From Nitrospirota bacterium (GTDB lineage: Bacteria > Nitrospirota > Thermodesulfovibrionia > Thermodesulfovibrionales > Dissulfurispiraceae), in assembly GCA_009773415.1 (NCBI GenBank), contig WSNO01000020.1, positions 1 through 48,576 on the forward strand: 48,576 nucleotides of DNA, read 5' to 3'. The first letter of the stretch is position 1. Each line of letters opens with the position of its first letter. The position numbers were made by a program, and so were the translations under genes. The notes under the pieces were generated by a model that saw only the letters and a list, made by a program, of their open reading frames with translations, did not search any database and was not told the DNA's origin. Positions 6,780 through 15,665 of this stretch are shown here, in pieces.

Positions 6780-7616
6780 TCACCTGATAATTAATACGGA
6801 ACAGGGCGCAAGTGCAACAATTTTTTCTGACACGCTTCCCATGAGGATACGCCTGAGTCCAGTCCTGCCGATACGTCCCACAACAATGAAATCAGCGTCT
6901 TCACGACTCGCCGCTTCAACAATCTCATGATAGGGACGCCCGACAACTGCAAGGGGAGTCACTTTCAGTCCCTGCGCTTCACCAAGTTTTCTCACACGCT
7001 CAACATTTTCCTCAGCCCATTTCTTCCGGTCCTGCGTACGGGCAACGCACATGGCAATCAGATTCCTTACCTTGTCGCACCGTTTTGCCATACTGATTGC
7101 CTCAGCCTCAGCCAGGCGCGCATGCTCGGATCCATCGGTGGCAATCAGAATCTGCTCACCACGGATTTCTGCATCCTTCGGCACAATAAGAACCTTGCAG
7201 GGGGCATATGCGATAACACGCTCCGTCACGCTTCCCATGAGAATCTTTCTGAGTCCGGTTCGGCCTCGGCGTCCCATTATGATGACGTCGACCTCGAGTC
7301 TCTTTGCCTCTTCGATAATCGCCTCATATGGCTTGTTGGTTCTTCGTATAACGGAACCGCACTCAACATTTTGATGGGTGCAGCACTCCCGGATACGGTC
7401 GAAATGGTCGCGGGCCCTGAACTCCATCAGCTCAACCTGGGCCTGACCTTCCGTCTCAAACTCGGGGTTCACTTCAAGCACCTGCATGACCGTCACATCA
7501 ATACCACAGGAGCTTGCTATAAACATTGCCTCGCGCTCGGCGCCGCGGCTGTATTCAGAACCATCGGTTGCAAGCATGATTCTCTTGATCTCTCCCATCA
7601 GATGCCGTCTGTGCAT
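6780..7616 (-). CDS. Tandem universal stress protein (two UspA domains)
   Basis: 278 residues from ATG 7616, chosen because GGAGG lies 9 nt upstream and the start falls 2 nt after the previous stop. Longer upstream frames have no family similarity. Two Usp domains are visible: residues 7-145 (RIMLATDGSEYS to APCKVLIV) and about 150-278 (ILIATDGSEHA to APCSVLIIR). Each ends with the ATP-binding pattern G-x2-G-x9-G-S (GRRGRTGLRKILMGS; GRIGRTGLRRILMGS), so both are of the ATP-binding type. Usp proteins are cytoplasmic and support survival under stress or starvation. It is the last gene of CBS-TauE-small membrane protein-uspA, which suggests a link to sulfur anion or membrane stress. Confidence 0.92.
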   Translation of the reverse strand: MHRRHLMGEIKRIMLATDGSEYSRGAEREAMFIASSCGIDVTVMQVLEVNPEFETEGQAQVELMEFRARDHFDRIRECCTHQNVECGSVIRRTNKPYEAIIEEAKRLEVDVIIMGRRGRTGLRKILMGSVTERVIAYAPCKVLIVPKDAEIRGEQILIATDGSEHARLAEAEAISMAKRCDKVRNLIAMCVARTQDRKKWAEENVERVRKLGEAQGLKVTPLAVVGRPYHEIVEAASREDADFIVVGRIGRTGLRRILMGSVSEKIVALAPCSVLIIR

Positions 7617-7618
7617 GA

Positions 7619-8059
7619 TCAGTGCCCTCCCGTCTGCAGGATGCCGGAGGCAGCTGCAACCAAAACCAGAATTTCGACTGCCGCGATAGCAGCATAGATG
7701 TAATCTTTTTTCCGCAGGAATATCGGAAGGATTGCGGCATAACACCATATCGTTGCCGCAGCAAGAAAGGCAACGCCGACAAAGTTCAGATAGTCGCCGG
7801 TTCCGATAAGCTGCACCCATGACCATCCGGGCTTCAGCCCGGTCGCTGCCAGATACTCATGCACCGGCAGGCTCCAGTAACGCGAAAGATCCTGCACGGG
7901 AATGTGAGGAGAGAGAAATCCGGTCACATAGATGGCATACGTCATGACCAGCATGACCAGTCCTGTACGCATGAGTAGTCGCAACAACCTAGCATAGCGG
8001 AGTTGTTCCTCCGTTGCAGGAGGTTTTCTCTGGACGGTGGCACTCGGTTTCAGTTCCAT
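7619..8059 (-). CDS. Small membrane protein translationally coupled to a TauE exporter
   Basis: 146 residues from ATG 8059. The start overlaps the end of the upstream TauE gene by 10 nt (ATGGAACTGA), so translation is coupled. The N-terminus is polar (MELKPSATVQRKPPATEEQ). Three or four hydrophobic segments follow: about 32-50 (LVMLVMTYAIYVTGFL), 85-103, 105-125 and 128-144. It resembles the small DUF1634-like partners found beside TauE/SafE proteins, but this is a contextual comparison and not a confirmed match. No catalytic residues are seen. The stop is UGA, 2 nt before uspA. Confidence 0.8.
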   Translation of the reverse strand: MELKPSATVQRKPPATEEQLRYARLLRLLMRTGLVMLVMTYAIYVTGFLSPHIPVQDLSRYWSLPVHEYLAATGLKPGWSWVQLIGTGDYLNFVGVAFLAAATIWCYAAILPIFLRKKDYIYAAIAAVEILVLVAAASGILQTGGH

Positions 8060-9051
8060 ATTCCCAATCCTTTCAACAGCGACCGCGAGCCGGCGAAGAA
8101 GAGAATCCCTATGACGATCAGCCTGATTGCGGCAGGTTTTGTCCTGGCCAGAATGCGCACGCCGACCATCGACCCCAGCATGATACCCACGATTGACGGA
8201 ACGACCATAAGGGGCAGCACTGCGCCGCCGTTGATATAAATCCATGCAGCAGAAGCATCCGTAATCGAAAGCAGAAACTTGCTGGTAGAAACAGACACCT
8301 TGAGCGGAGCTCCCATCAGCAGATTCAACACCGGCACATTCGCCCAGCCTGCTCCAAGTCCAAACATGCCTGCCATAACCCCGATAAGAATAAACAGGAC
8401 CAGTCCCTGCGGGGTGCGGTGAATCTTCCAGTTCACCGTATGTCCGGTTGAGACCTCATGATACACTCCGTGAATGCGAAGCGCCGTTGAGAGGACATCC
8501 GCCTTCTTCACATCCGGAAACTCGGATTTCTTCGCCATCATCATGATTGCCACAATCCCGAGAATAGAGGCACCCAGCGCGGTCTGAACCACATTCGTCG
8601 GAAGGGCAAGCCCGACTAACGCTCCGGCAATTGCCGCAGTCGATGCAATGAGTGCAACCGGAAGAGCAAGACGGATATCCGCCATGCCCTTGCGCAACAA
8701 CCCCGGTCCTGCCGCAAGCGCCCCGGCAAGGGCGACAAGCAGCCCGGCCCCGCGCACAAAATCGAGATGAAACGGAAGAAAGCCGCCGACAATCGGCACA
8801 TAGAGCACACCGCCGCCGACACCGCCCAGTACCGCCACAATGCCGAGAAAAAATGTCACGACAAAGAGAATCAGCGGCCATGCCCACCATGGCATGTCTG
8901 AAGCCGACGCGGCTTCCGCCCCGGAGGGATCGGCAGCCGACGCACTACCAAGAACGAAAAGACAAAGGAGAAGCTGCAGGAACATAATAGCCATTTGCTT
9001 GAGGAATCGTCTGTTCAGCAACGACATCAGCATCCTGAGGATGGATAGCAT
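8050..9051 (-). CDS. TauE/SafE-family sulfur-anion exporter (first of three)
   Basis: 333 residues. A cleavable-looking signal sequence (about 18-40, ending GSASAADPS) precedes eight or so membrane segments. TauE-type glycine-rich repeats are visible: LGGVGGGVLYVPI in the first half and MFGLGAGWANVPVLNLLMG in the second, followed by the SVSTSKFLLSI region. Family members export sulfite, sulfoacetate or related C-S compounds; the substrate here cannot be read from sequence. Start ATG 9051 has GGGAG 6 nt upstream. Its neighbours are a CBS protein, a small membrane protein and uspA, all on the same strand. The stop is UGA. Confidence 0.85.
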   Translation of the reverse strand: MLSILRMLMSLLNRRFLKQMAIMFLQLLLCLFVLGSASAADPSGAEAASASDMPWWAWPLILFVVTFFLGIVAVLGGVGGGVLYVPIVGGFLPFHLDFVRGAGLLVALAGALAAGPGLLRKGMADIRLALPVALIASTAAIAGALVGLALPTNVVQTALGASILGIVAIMMMAKKSEFPDVKKADVLSTALRIHGVYHEVSTGHTVNWKIHRTPQGLVLFILIGVMAGMFGLGAGWANVPVLNLLMGAPLKVSVSTSKFLLSITDASAAWIYINGGAVLPLMVVPSIVGIMLGSMVGVRILARTKPAAIRLIVIGILFFAGSRSLLKGLGIWN

Positions 9052-9135
9052 GTGTCACTCCCGGAAAAGAAAAACGCCCGCGAACGGGTCTGAATTACAG
9101 TCTATCAGAAAAAACGGATTGATGCAGCAGGAAAT

Positions 9136-9630
9136 CTATTCCGACAGGAGGGGATCGGTTATCGCATTAAAGACATTCATCATTTTTACGATGCCGATCA
9201 GTTTTCGCTTATCCTCCAGCACCGGCAGATATGCTCTGCTCTGAACCACCATGTAATATGCGGCAAGGGAGATAGGGTCATCCGGTCCGATAAAGAGGTC
9301 GGCAGGGCGCATGTATTCACTGACCGGCTTGTCGAGGAGATCGGTGTCCGTCTTCCGGTAGAGAACTGCCGGATCAGGGAGAACAGACTCTCCGTTGAGG
9401 TCTTTTAACTGAGGATCGAGCCCGCGCAGAATATCGCGGATATCGAGGGTTCCAAGCAGATTGTATTTTTCATCGAAAATGAGAATAGCCCGGGGGAAGT
9501 CGCTAACCCCGACCGCCGTTCCGGTCGCCTTGATGATATCGATTGCCTGCCGGAGTGAAAACCAGTAAGGCAGGTGAGGAAATTCAAAGATGTCTTCCAT
9601 GACGGCACTGACTTTCTGCGTCTGTTCCAT
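9136..9630 (-). CDS. CBS-domain pair protein
   Basis: 164 residues from ATG 9630 (GGAGG at 7 nt). Two CBS motifs cover almost the whole protein: about 8-70 (PYWFSLRQAIDIIKATG to ILIFDEKYNLLGTLDIRDILRG) and about 100-160 (VSEYMRPADLFIGPDDPISLA to LPVLEDKRKLIGIVKMMNVF). A longer central linker lies between them. CBS pairs bind adenosyl ligands such as AMP, ATP or SAM and act as energy or redox sensors; this one has no fused effector. It is encoded 85 bp upstream of tauE in the same direction and divergently from the PEP-synthase-like gene. It may sense energy charge for that cluster (inference). Confidence 0.88.
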   Translation of the reverse strand: MEQTQKVSAVMEDIFEFPHLPYWFSLRQAIDIIKATGTAVGVSDFPRAILIFDEKYNLLGTLDIRDILRGLDPQLKDLNGESVLPDPAVLYRKTDTDLLDKPVSEYMRPADLFIGPDDPISLAAYYMVVQSRAYLPVLEDKRKLIGIVKMMNVFNAITDPLLSE

Positions 9631-9828
9631 AAAGCCTCCAATCGTCACGGTGCTTCTGCAACGTTCAATACAATCTTAGTATATATAGCAAGGCTGATGC
9701 CAATTAGTTTTGACTTGCCTTGCATAAAAAAATCTTATACGAACCCCTTGCTCCTGATAGTCCCCTGTGGTAACATCATCATAGAAAGCTGCTTAGACTG
9801 CCTGCAGCCCGGAAAACGGTTCAAATGC

Positions 9829-12408
9829 ATGAAAATACTGGATTATATCAAGTTCATGTTCAGCATGGACCACGCTAAAGGTGAAAAACGCGATACGACT
9901 GCTCCGCTCAGGCTGCGCTTCGCTGCGTTTCGCAAACTGCTCGACCACAATAACACCGCCCTCGCCGCCATGGCAGACCTCGGCGAAAAACTGACCGGAG
10001 ATTATCTTTTCGACCGCCGATATGTTGAAACCAAAACTGCTGAAGTTGCTGATAACGTCGGCGCGATGATTGAGCATCTGAACGTTATCTGCCACGGCAC
10101 CTATTCCCGTCTCGCTGATTGCCACAAGGATATTGCAGCCGCTATCAACCAGATTGTCGGCCGCAGGCCGGTTCTCGCTAAAGATGTACTCACCATTCCC
10201 CTTTCGGAACTTACAAAAGAAACAGCTGACCGCGTCGGCGGAAAAATGGCAAATCTCGGGGAGATGCTTGGCCGTACTGCCATCCCGGTGCCGGAAGGGT
10301 TTGCGGTAACTGCATATGCATTCAGACTCTTTCTGGATTATAATGATCTCCCCGGTAAAATAGCCGCAAAGCTTGATGCATTAATGGAAAACGACCTCGC
10401 TGCTCTTGAGGAGGCCAGCGCGTCAATACAGGAAATGGTGCGCGGCGCTCACCTTCCCGATGATCTTGCAGAGGCAATCGCTGCGGCATATCGATGCCTT
10501 GAACAGTTGGTCGGCAGGCCGGTGACGGTGTCTGTCCGCAGCAGCGCTCTGCAGGAAGACGGAGAGTTCAGCTTTGCCGGACAATATTCGACGGTTCTGA
10601 ACGTTGCCGGTTCCGATATCGCGGATCGGTACAAGGACGTTCTGGCAAGCCTCTTTAACCAGAGAGCTCTTTTTTACTGGAAAACCAAAGGGTTTCATGA
10701 TTTCGACATGGCGATGCCGGTCGGTATACTTCGCATGGTCGATGCGAAAGCCGGGGGAGTTATGTACTCGCGGGATCCGAACAACCCTAGGAATGATGCC
10801 ATCCTTATCAGTGCTGTCCATGGCCTTGGGGTCACCGTAGTGGACGGAACCGTCTCCCCGGAAACGTACCTTTTTTCGCGGTCGACCGGCACGCATACGA
10901 CCCTTCAGAATGCCGAGCGCCAGCAAATCGTTGCCGTCTGCACAGCTGCTGGAGGAATAGAAAAGCGTCCGCTTACCCCTCAGGAAGCCGGGCGTCCCTG
11001 CATCAGCGCCGGGCAGATTACACAGCTCGCAGCGTATGCCGATAAACTTGAACAGCACTATAGCTGTCCCCAAGACATCGAGTGGGCCATAGACGTTGAC
11101 GACAGACCGATATTATTGCAATCCCGTCCTTTGCATATACTTGCCAGAGAAACCAAAAAGTCTGTTCCCACGAAAATTCCGGGCTATGATATCAGGCTTT
11201 CACGGGGAATCATTGCATGCAAGGGTATCGGTTTCGGCCCTGTTCATTATGTCCGCCTTCATGAAGATCTCAACACATTTCCGGATGGCGGAGTACTGCT
11301 GGCAAAGCACACATCTACAAAGTTTGTCACCGTGATGGACAGAGCATCTGCAATCATCACCGATGTCGGCTCTACAACGGGCCATATGGCATCCCTTGCG
11401 CGCGAATATCAGGTGCCCACGATTCTCGATGCGGAAACTGCGACTGAAACTCTCAAACAGGGAGAACTGGTCACCGTTGATGCGGTGAACGGGAATGTAT
11501 ATGCCGGAACGGTTGAAGAGCTTCGGGAGTTTGCAAATCCGAAAGAAGACCCGTTCAAGAGCACACAACTCTTCCGCTCTCTCGAAAAAGCACTAAAGCT
11601 GATTGCGCCGCTGAACCTCATTGACCCCGAAGACCCGGGGTTCAGTCCCGAGGCCTGCCGGACATTACATGACATTACCCGTTTTTGCCATGAAATAGCG
11701 GTGCGGGAACTTTTCAACATCGAGTTTATCTCCGCAGACGACGTCGGGTCGCAAAAGCTGGTTGCGGCCATTCCGACAGAGATCTGGGTACTGGACCTCG
11801 GTGGGGCGATCGAAGGAGCGCACAATCATCTGAATATCGACCATGTGCGCTGCCTGCCATTTCTGGCGCTCTTTAAAGGTCTTACCTCCATGCGCTGGCC
11901 GGAAGCCAAGCAGTTCGATGTATCCGGTTTCATGGGAGCGATTGCGCATACGGCTACGACGAGTGAAGAGCAACTGCGCAGGGCGGCAGAAAAGAGCTTT
12001 GCAATCCTGACCGATGAGTATATGACCTTTGCGGTCCGTCTCGGATACCACCTTTCGACCATCGAGGCATTTGCTGGCGAGAGCATCAACGATAACTACA
12101 TCCGTTTTTTCTTCAAGGGCGGGGGCGCGGCAATCGACCGACGGCTTCGCCGTGTGCGTCTGATTGCAGAAATTCTGAAGCATATGGACTTCAACGTGAA
12201 AACAACCGATGACGTTGTTGAAGCAACGCTCATGAAGTACAAAAAAGAGACCATTCAGGAAAAACTCGAAATCATGGGCAAGTTCACCGTCTTCACGAAG
12301 CAGCTTGATATGGTCATGTATAACGATGCCATCACTAACGGATACATCGCGCAGTTCATCAAGCAACACATCCCAATAAAAACACCCGTAAGCACCGCCT
12401 CGCACTGA
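9829..12408 (+). CDS. PEP synthase/PPDK-like protein with ATP-grasp and phosphohistidine domains but no recognisable PEP-binding barrel
   Basis: About 859 residues from ATG 9829; the frame is open further upstream, but the sequence there looks non-coding, and the start is uncertain because the ribosome site is poor. Order: a helical N-terminus (1-120), an ATP-grasp PEP/pyruvate-binding domain (about 130-460; GGKMANLGEML, VSVRSSALQEDGEFSFAGQY), then a swivelling phosphohistidine domain (about 480-570) with TDVGSTTGHMASLARE, catalytic His519 and Thr517 two residues before it. That T-x-H arrangement is what PPSR/PDRP enzymes phosphorylate. The remaining 290 residues do not look like the C-terminal TIM barrel of PpsA or PPDK and include a Gly/acid-rich stretch (EIWVLDLGGAIEGA). 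The reaction is probably phosphotransfer from ATP to an unknown acceptor. The stop is UGA. Confidence 0.85.
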   Translation: MKILDYIKFMFSMDHAKGEKRDTTAPLRLRFAAFRKLLDHNNTALAAMADLGEKLTGDYLFDRRYVETKTAEVADNVGAMIEHLNVICHGTYSRLADCHKDIAAAINQIVGRRPVLAKDVLTIPLSELTKETADRVGGKMANLGEMLGRTAIPVPEGFAVTAYAFRLFLDYNDLPGKIAAKLDALMENDLAALEEASASIQEMVRGAHLPDDLAEAIAAAYRCLEQLVGRPVTVSVRSSALQEDGEFSFAGQYSTVLNVAGSDIADRYKDVLASLFNQRALFYWKTKGFHDFDMAMPVGILRMVDAKAGGVMYSRDPNNPRNDAILISAVHGLGVTVVDGTVSPETYLFSRSTGTHTTLQNAERQQIVAVCTAAGGIEKRPLTPQEAGRPCISAGQITQLAAYADKLEQHYSCPQDIEWAIDVDDRPILLQSRPLHILARETKKSVPTKIPGYDIRLSRGIIACKGIGFGPVHYVRLHEDLNTFPDGGVLLAKHTSTKFVTVMDRASAIITDVGSTTGHMASLAREYQVPTILDAETATETLKQGELVTVDAVNGNVYAGTVEELREFANPKEDPFKSTQLFRSLEKALKLIAPLNLIDPEDPGFSPEACRTLHDITRFCHEIAVRELFNIEFISADDVGSQKLVAAIPTEIWVLDLGGAIEGAHNHLNIDHVRCLPFLALFKGLTSMRWPEAKQFDVSGFMGAIAHTATTSEEQLRRAAEKSFAILTDEYMTFAVRLGYHLSTIEAFAGESINDNYIRFFFKGGGAAIDRRLRRVRLIAEILKHMDFNVKTTDDVVEATLMKYKKETIQEKLEIMGKFTVFTKQLDMVMYNDAITNGYIAQFIKQHIPIKTPVSTASH

Positions 12409-12524
12409 AGGTTCGGATCGCCTGCGACTGCGCTTGCGGCTTCTGATATGGCATGCTATAGTTACTTCAGCGGGCTTCCCGTCGTGAAAAATCATTGCCT
12501 CAGGCATCCGTCAGGGAGGGAACT

Positions 12525-12845
12525 ATGAAAAAACTCTTTATCGCGGCACTCACGTTATTCCTCTGCTTTTCATTCATGGCTGGTTGTGCTTCAAGTGGTG
12601 GAGGCAGTCGCACCGCCGGGGAGGTAGTCGACGATGCGGTCATCGTCTCCGAGATAAACAAAAAAATCATCAGGGATGCAGATCTCAGCTACTGGAAGAT
12701 TAATGTTGACTCATCACAGGGGAATGTCACTTTGACGGGAACGGTCAGGAGCCAAGCGGCTGCAGATAAAGCCGTCGGCTATGCACAATCTACAAAGAGT
12801 GTCAAATCAGTAAGAAACGGACTGTTGATTCAGACTCAGAAATAG
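12525..12845 (+). CDS. BON-domain lipoprotein
   Basis: 106 residues from ATG 12525 with GGGAGGG 4 nt upstream. The signal ends in a lipobox (SFMAGC, Cys23), giving a lipoprotein with a Ser/Gly-rich linker. Residues about 38-103 form one BON domain (EINKKIIRDADLSYWKINVDS, GNVTLTGTVRSQAAADKAV, VRNGLLIQ). BON domains bind membranes or phospholipids, as in OsmY and DolP. It follows the PEP-synthase-like gene by 116 bp and is convergent with the response regulator gene. A role in envelope integrity is likely from family only. Confidence 0.9.
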   Translation: MKKLFIAALTLFLCFSFMAGCASSGGGSRTAGEVVDDAVIVSEINKKIIRDADLSYWKINVDSSQGNVTLTGTVRSQAAADKAVGYAQSTKSVKSVRNGLLIQTQK

Positions 12846-12856
12846 ATTACAGCGCA

Positions 12857-12895
12857 GGTCTTTCAGGAGCTTCTCCATGAAGTTCCTGAAAGACC
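12857..12895. terminator. Large hairpin between convergent genes
   Basis: Perfect 12-bp inverted repeat (GGTCTTTCAGGA/TCCTGAAAGACC) extended inward by about four more pairs to a 7-nt loop. It lies between the BON lipoprotein stop and the receiver gene stop. No T-run on either side, so it may act as a Rho-assisted terminator or an mRNA 3'-end stabiliser for both directions. Confidence 0.6.
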
Positions 12896-12907
12896 GATCC
12901 GCAGTAA

Positions 12908-13324
12908 TCAGCTTTTTGTCAGTTTTTCCTTGAGCAGCTTGTTTTCCCGGTGCGTGCGAAGCCACTTTATGGCCTTTTCTATCGTAAAGATAATCTGCTC
13001 TTTCCGAAACGGTTTTGTGATGAAGTCAAAGGCATTCTTGTCCATTGCTTCTGCTGCGGATTCAGCGGTAGCATACGCCGTAATAATGATAATCGGGATG
13101 TCCTGATCAAAGCTTCGGACAGCATTGAGCAGTTCAATACCGTCAAGCCCCGGCATCTTCAGATCGGTCAGCATCACGTCGAACCCACCCTTTCTGGCGA
13201 GCTCAAGCGCTTCAACCGGGTTGTTGGTAGTAATAAACTCATACGGTGTATTCGCCTTGATAATCATGCTGAGCAGTCTGAGCATATCCGGCTCATCGTC
13301 TACGATCAACAATCTTTCTGACAT
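12908..13324 (-). CDS. Stand-alone receiver (CheY-like) response regulator
   Basis: 138 residues. The receiver fold has the acidic pair in IVDDEPD, the phospho-acceptor Asp in MLTDLKMPG (about residue 55), the conserved Thr in ITAYAT and the Lys in ITKPF. After residue 120 only a short helix remains (KWLRTHRENKLLKEKL), resembling the linker of NtrC-type regulators but without AAA or DNA-binding domains. It overlaps the 3' end of the histidine kinase gene by 19 nt, so the two are co-translated partners. Output must be through protein contacts or another regulator, possibly the sigma-54 activator encoded elsewhere in the window (speculative). Confidence 0.92.
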   Translation of the reverse strand: MSERLLIVDDEPDMLRLLSMIIKANTPYEFITTNNPVEALELARKGGFDVMLTDLKMPGLDGIELLNAVRSFDQDIPIIIITAYATAESAAEAMDKNAFDFITKPFRKEQIIFTIEKAIKWLRTHRENKLLKEKLTKS

Positions 13325-15591
13325 ACATCCTCCTCTATTTTTTCAAGTGCGGCCGGAAGTGAAACGATAAACTTCGCGCCGGTCACTGCGGCTTCATCCG
13401 CAGTTTTTGTCTCAAATGTTATGGAGCCACCATGCTTGCTTATTATGCCATATGAAATGGAAAGACCGAGACCGGTTCCTTCCCCGACCTTCTTGGTCGT
13501 GAAAAAAGGATCGAAAATCTTGGAGCGCACCGCCTTAGGAATTCCAGGCCCGGTATCTGCAAATGACGCCTGCACGCACCCAGCATCCTGTGCATATGCC
13601 GTTTCAACGGTCAGCGTGCCTCCCGAGCCCTTCATGATCGAAGCAGCGTTTGCGATCAGATTAAAAAATACCTGTTGCAGTTCTCCGGGATCTGCGTTGA
13701 TATGCGGCAGATTGCCGGCAAGCCGCTTCTCAATGGCGACTTTATTGATGGCAAGATTATTGGCAACTACTGCCAAAACCTGCTCCAGATTTTCGTTCAG
13801 GTCGACCTCTTCCTCCTTATGCTCCGTAAATCTGGCGAAGCCGAGAAGGTTGTCTACAATCCGTTTGGCATTTATTCCCTGCCGTTCGATAGTCTTCAGC
13901 AGATCATGGTTGTCGGAATCCTTCGGGGTCTGTTCAAGCATCATTTCGGTAAATCCGAGAATCACCGCAAGCGGATTGTTGATCTCATGCGCAACGCCCG
14001 CAGCCAATGTGCCGACCGATGCTAGTTTCTCGGTATGAGACATCCGCTGCTCGATTTTCTTCTTCTCGGTGATGTCACGTCCTATGCCCAAAACCGCGTA
14101 TACCGCACCGTTTTCATCGGCAAGTCCGCTATAGTTGACGCTCAGCCAGCGTTCCTCTGCATCGACGGCAATCTGACTGGTCACTTCATCTTCAGTAAGC
14201 GTGCGATCAAAAATCCTGTGCACAACGGCCATCTGGTCTGCTCCTGCCTCTGCACCAAAAAGATCGTGCACCCAACTGCCGGCAAATGCGTCCTTCTCAA
14301 CCATGAAAAAGAGACATCCGCGGCTGTTGAGCGATATAACCACGCCTTTTCTGTCGACGGTAAAGATAATGTCTTTTGCATGCTCTATCAGCGAGCGATA
14401 TCGGTATTCTGACTTCTGGAGTTCGCAGGTCTTTTCTTCGACCTGATGCTGAATCGTTTTTGACCAGCGCACCAGAAGACTCACCAGCGAAAGCCCCCCA
14501 ATGAGCGTAAACAGAACCGCTGCGCCCTGCACCAGCGCCTGACGGAAGGCAATATCGTGGATAGCGCCTTCCACCTCGCTGATAGGTGCCACCACGGCAA
14601 CTGACCAATGCCTAGAGGAAGAGTCCCTGTCAAGCGCAACAGGCGAATAGGCAATCAGCTTTTTCATCTCTCCCTGCTGTCCCCGGTGCCAGCCCGAGAT
14701 AAACCAGCTCGCGCCTTCCTTGCCGGTCAGAATCATCTCTTTCTGGATTTCGTTGATGCGGGAGAATGAGATGGCCGGATTCTTCTCTTTGCGCGCTTCC
14801 ATTGCATTTTTGCCGATAAATTCAGCCTCAGGATGATACAGAAATATTCCCTCGTCGTCAATGACCCAGGTATAGCCGGCCTTCCCGGAGCGAAGCGCCC
14901 CGGCGACCTTCTCCGTCAGTCGGGAGGCGTCAATTACAAACAAAATGACCCCGGCAAAATCATTCGTTGCAACCGGATGGGCATCGTCCACGGAAACCTG
15001 CCATACCGGCATCGCCATGACGAATACCGTTGCGCTCCGGCCATTCAGCGGCTGTACAAGAATGTCGCTCATCTGCAGCTTGTTTTTCAGGGCGGGACGA
15101 CCAGCCTGCTCGAGGTAGTGCGCGTCTGAATCTGTAAGCACAACGATATGCACTCCATTTTTATCGATGGCATGCGTTTTACCCGATTTCTTTTCGACAT
15201 ACCGTATCTCGCGCATACCGTCATCCTGAAAGCTCGAATACACTATCTGAATGCGCCGGTGCATCTGGATGCGCTCGGAGTACTGAACTGCGGGAGAGAA
15301 GCTCAACAGGGTCAGTTCGCGCCTGAAATCGACAAGGCTGTTTTCGACCATGCTGGCCGCGTAACGGGCAATCACGAGCTGCTGATTATTAAAGTCCTCG
15401 ATTACCGTGTCGCGCACTGCCTGTGATGAAACCCATCCAAGCACGAGGATAATACCGAGCATAAGTCCGGTGACAAGAAAGGTGAGCAGCTTGTAATGAC
15501 GGGTATAAAAGGAGAACCACCACTCAAAAGCGGGGTGGCGGGTCTGATCAGGCTCGTTCGGGGTGCGGCAGGCCGGAGGAGTACGATTCAT
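13306..15591 (-). CDS. Membrane sensor histidine kinase (Cache-like, PAS, HisKA, HATPase)
   Basis: 761 residues. TM1 is at about 36-57 (LLTFLVTGLMLGIILVLGWV). A large periplasmic sensor of the double Cache type follows (about 60-340; GYTWVIDDEGIFLYHPE is typical), then TM2 near 350-370. After a short linker comes a PAS domain (about 395-510), then HisKA with the phospho-acceptor His535 in AAGVAHEINNPLAVILG, and an HATPase with N box (NLIANAAS), G1 (DTGPGIP), F box (DPFFTTK) and G2 (GTGLGLS). It should sense a small extracellular ligand and phosphorylate the receiver encoded just downstream. It is the first gene of a two-gene operon. Confidence 0.93.
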   Translation of the reverse strand: MNRTPPACRTPNEPDQTRHPAFEWWFSFYTRHYKLLTFLVTGLMLGIILVLGWVSSQAVRDTVIEDFNNQQLVIARYAASMVENSLVDFRRELTLLSFSPAVQYSERIQMHRRIQIVYSSFQDDGMREIRYVEKKSGKTHAIDKNGVHIVVLTDSDAHYLEQAGRPALKNKLQMSDILVQPLNGRSATVFVMAMPVWQVSVDDAHPVATNDFAGVILFVIDASRLTEKVAGALRSGKAGYTWVIDDEGIFLYHPEAEFIGKNAMEARKEKNPAISFSRINEIQKEMILTGKEGASWFISGWHRGQQGEMKKLIAYSPVALDRDSSSRHWSVAVVAPISEVEGAIHDIAFRQALVQGAAVLFTLIGGLSLVSLLVRWSKTIQHQVEEKTCELQKSEYRYRSLIEHAKDIIFTVDRKGVVISLNSRGCLFFMVEKDAFAGSWVHDLFGAEAGADQMAVVHRIFDRTLTEDEVTSQIAVDAEERWLSVNYSGLADENGAVYAVLGIGRDITEKKKIEQRMSHTEKLASVGTLAAGVAHEINNPLAVILGFTEMMLEQTPKDSDNHDLLKTIERQGINAKRIVDNLLGFARFTEHKEEEVDLNENLEQVLAVVANNLAINKVAIEKRLAGNLPHINADPGELQQVFFNLIANAASIMKGSGGTLTVETAYAQDAGCVQASFADTGPGIPKAVRSKIFDPFFTTKKVGEGTGLGLSISYGIISKHGGSITFETKTADEAAVTGAKFIVSLPAALEKIEEDVCQKDC

Positions 15592-15629
15592 GGTTGAATT
15601 ATAACGTATTCAGGCTATCCCGGGCACGA

Positions 15630-15663
15630 GGGATGGGGGAGAGAAGATCCTCTCCCCCATCCC
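15630..15663 (-). terminator. Strong hairpin at the end of the GntR-TauE array
   Basis: Perfect 14-bp inverted repeat (GGGATGGGGGAGAG and its complement, 6-nt loop) directly after the uspA stop at 15666 and before the kinase start. No T-run on the minus strand, so intrinsic termination is uncertain, but it sits where the long operon should end. Confidence 0.6.
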
Positions 15664-15665
15664 GG

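Noticed and set aside
9574-9828. N-terminal extension of the PEP-synthase-like protein
   Set aside because: It overlaps the divergent CBS gene and its promoter region, has no recognisable sequence and no ribosome site.
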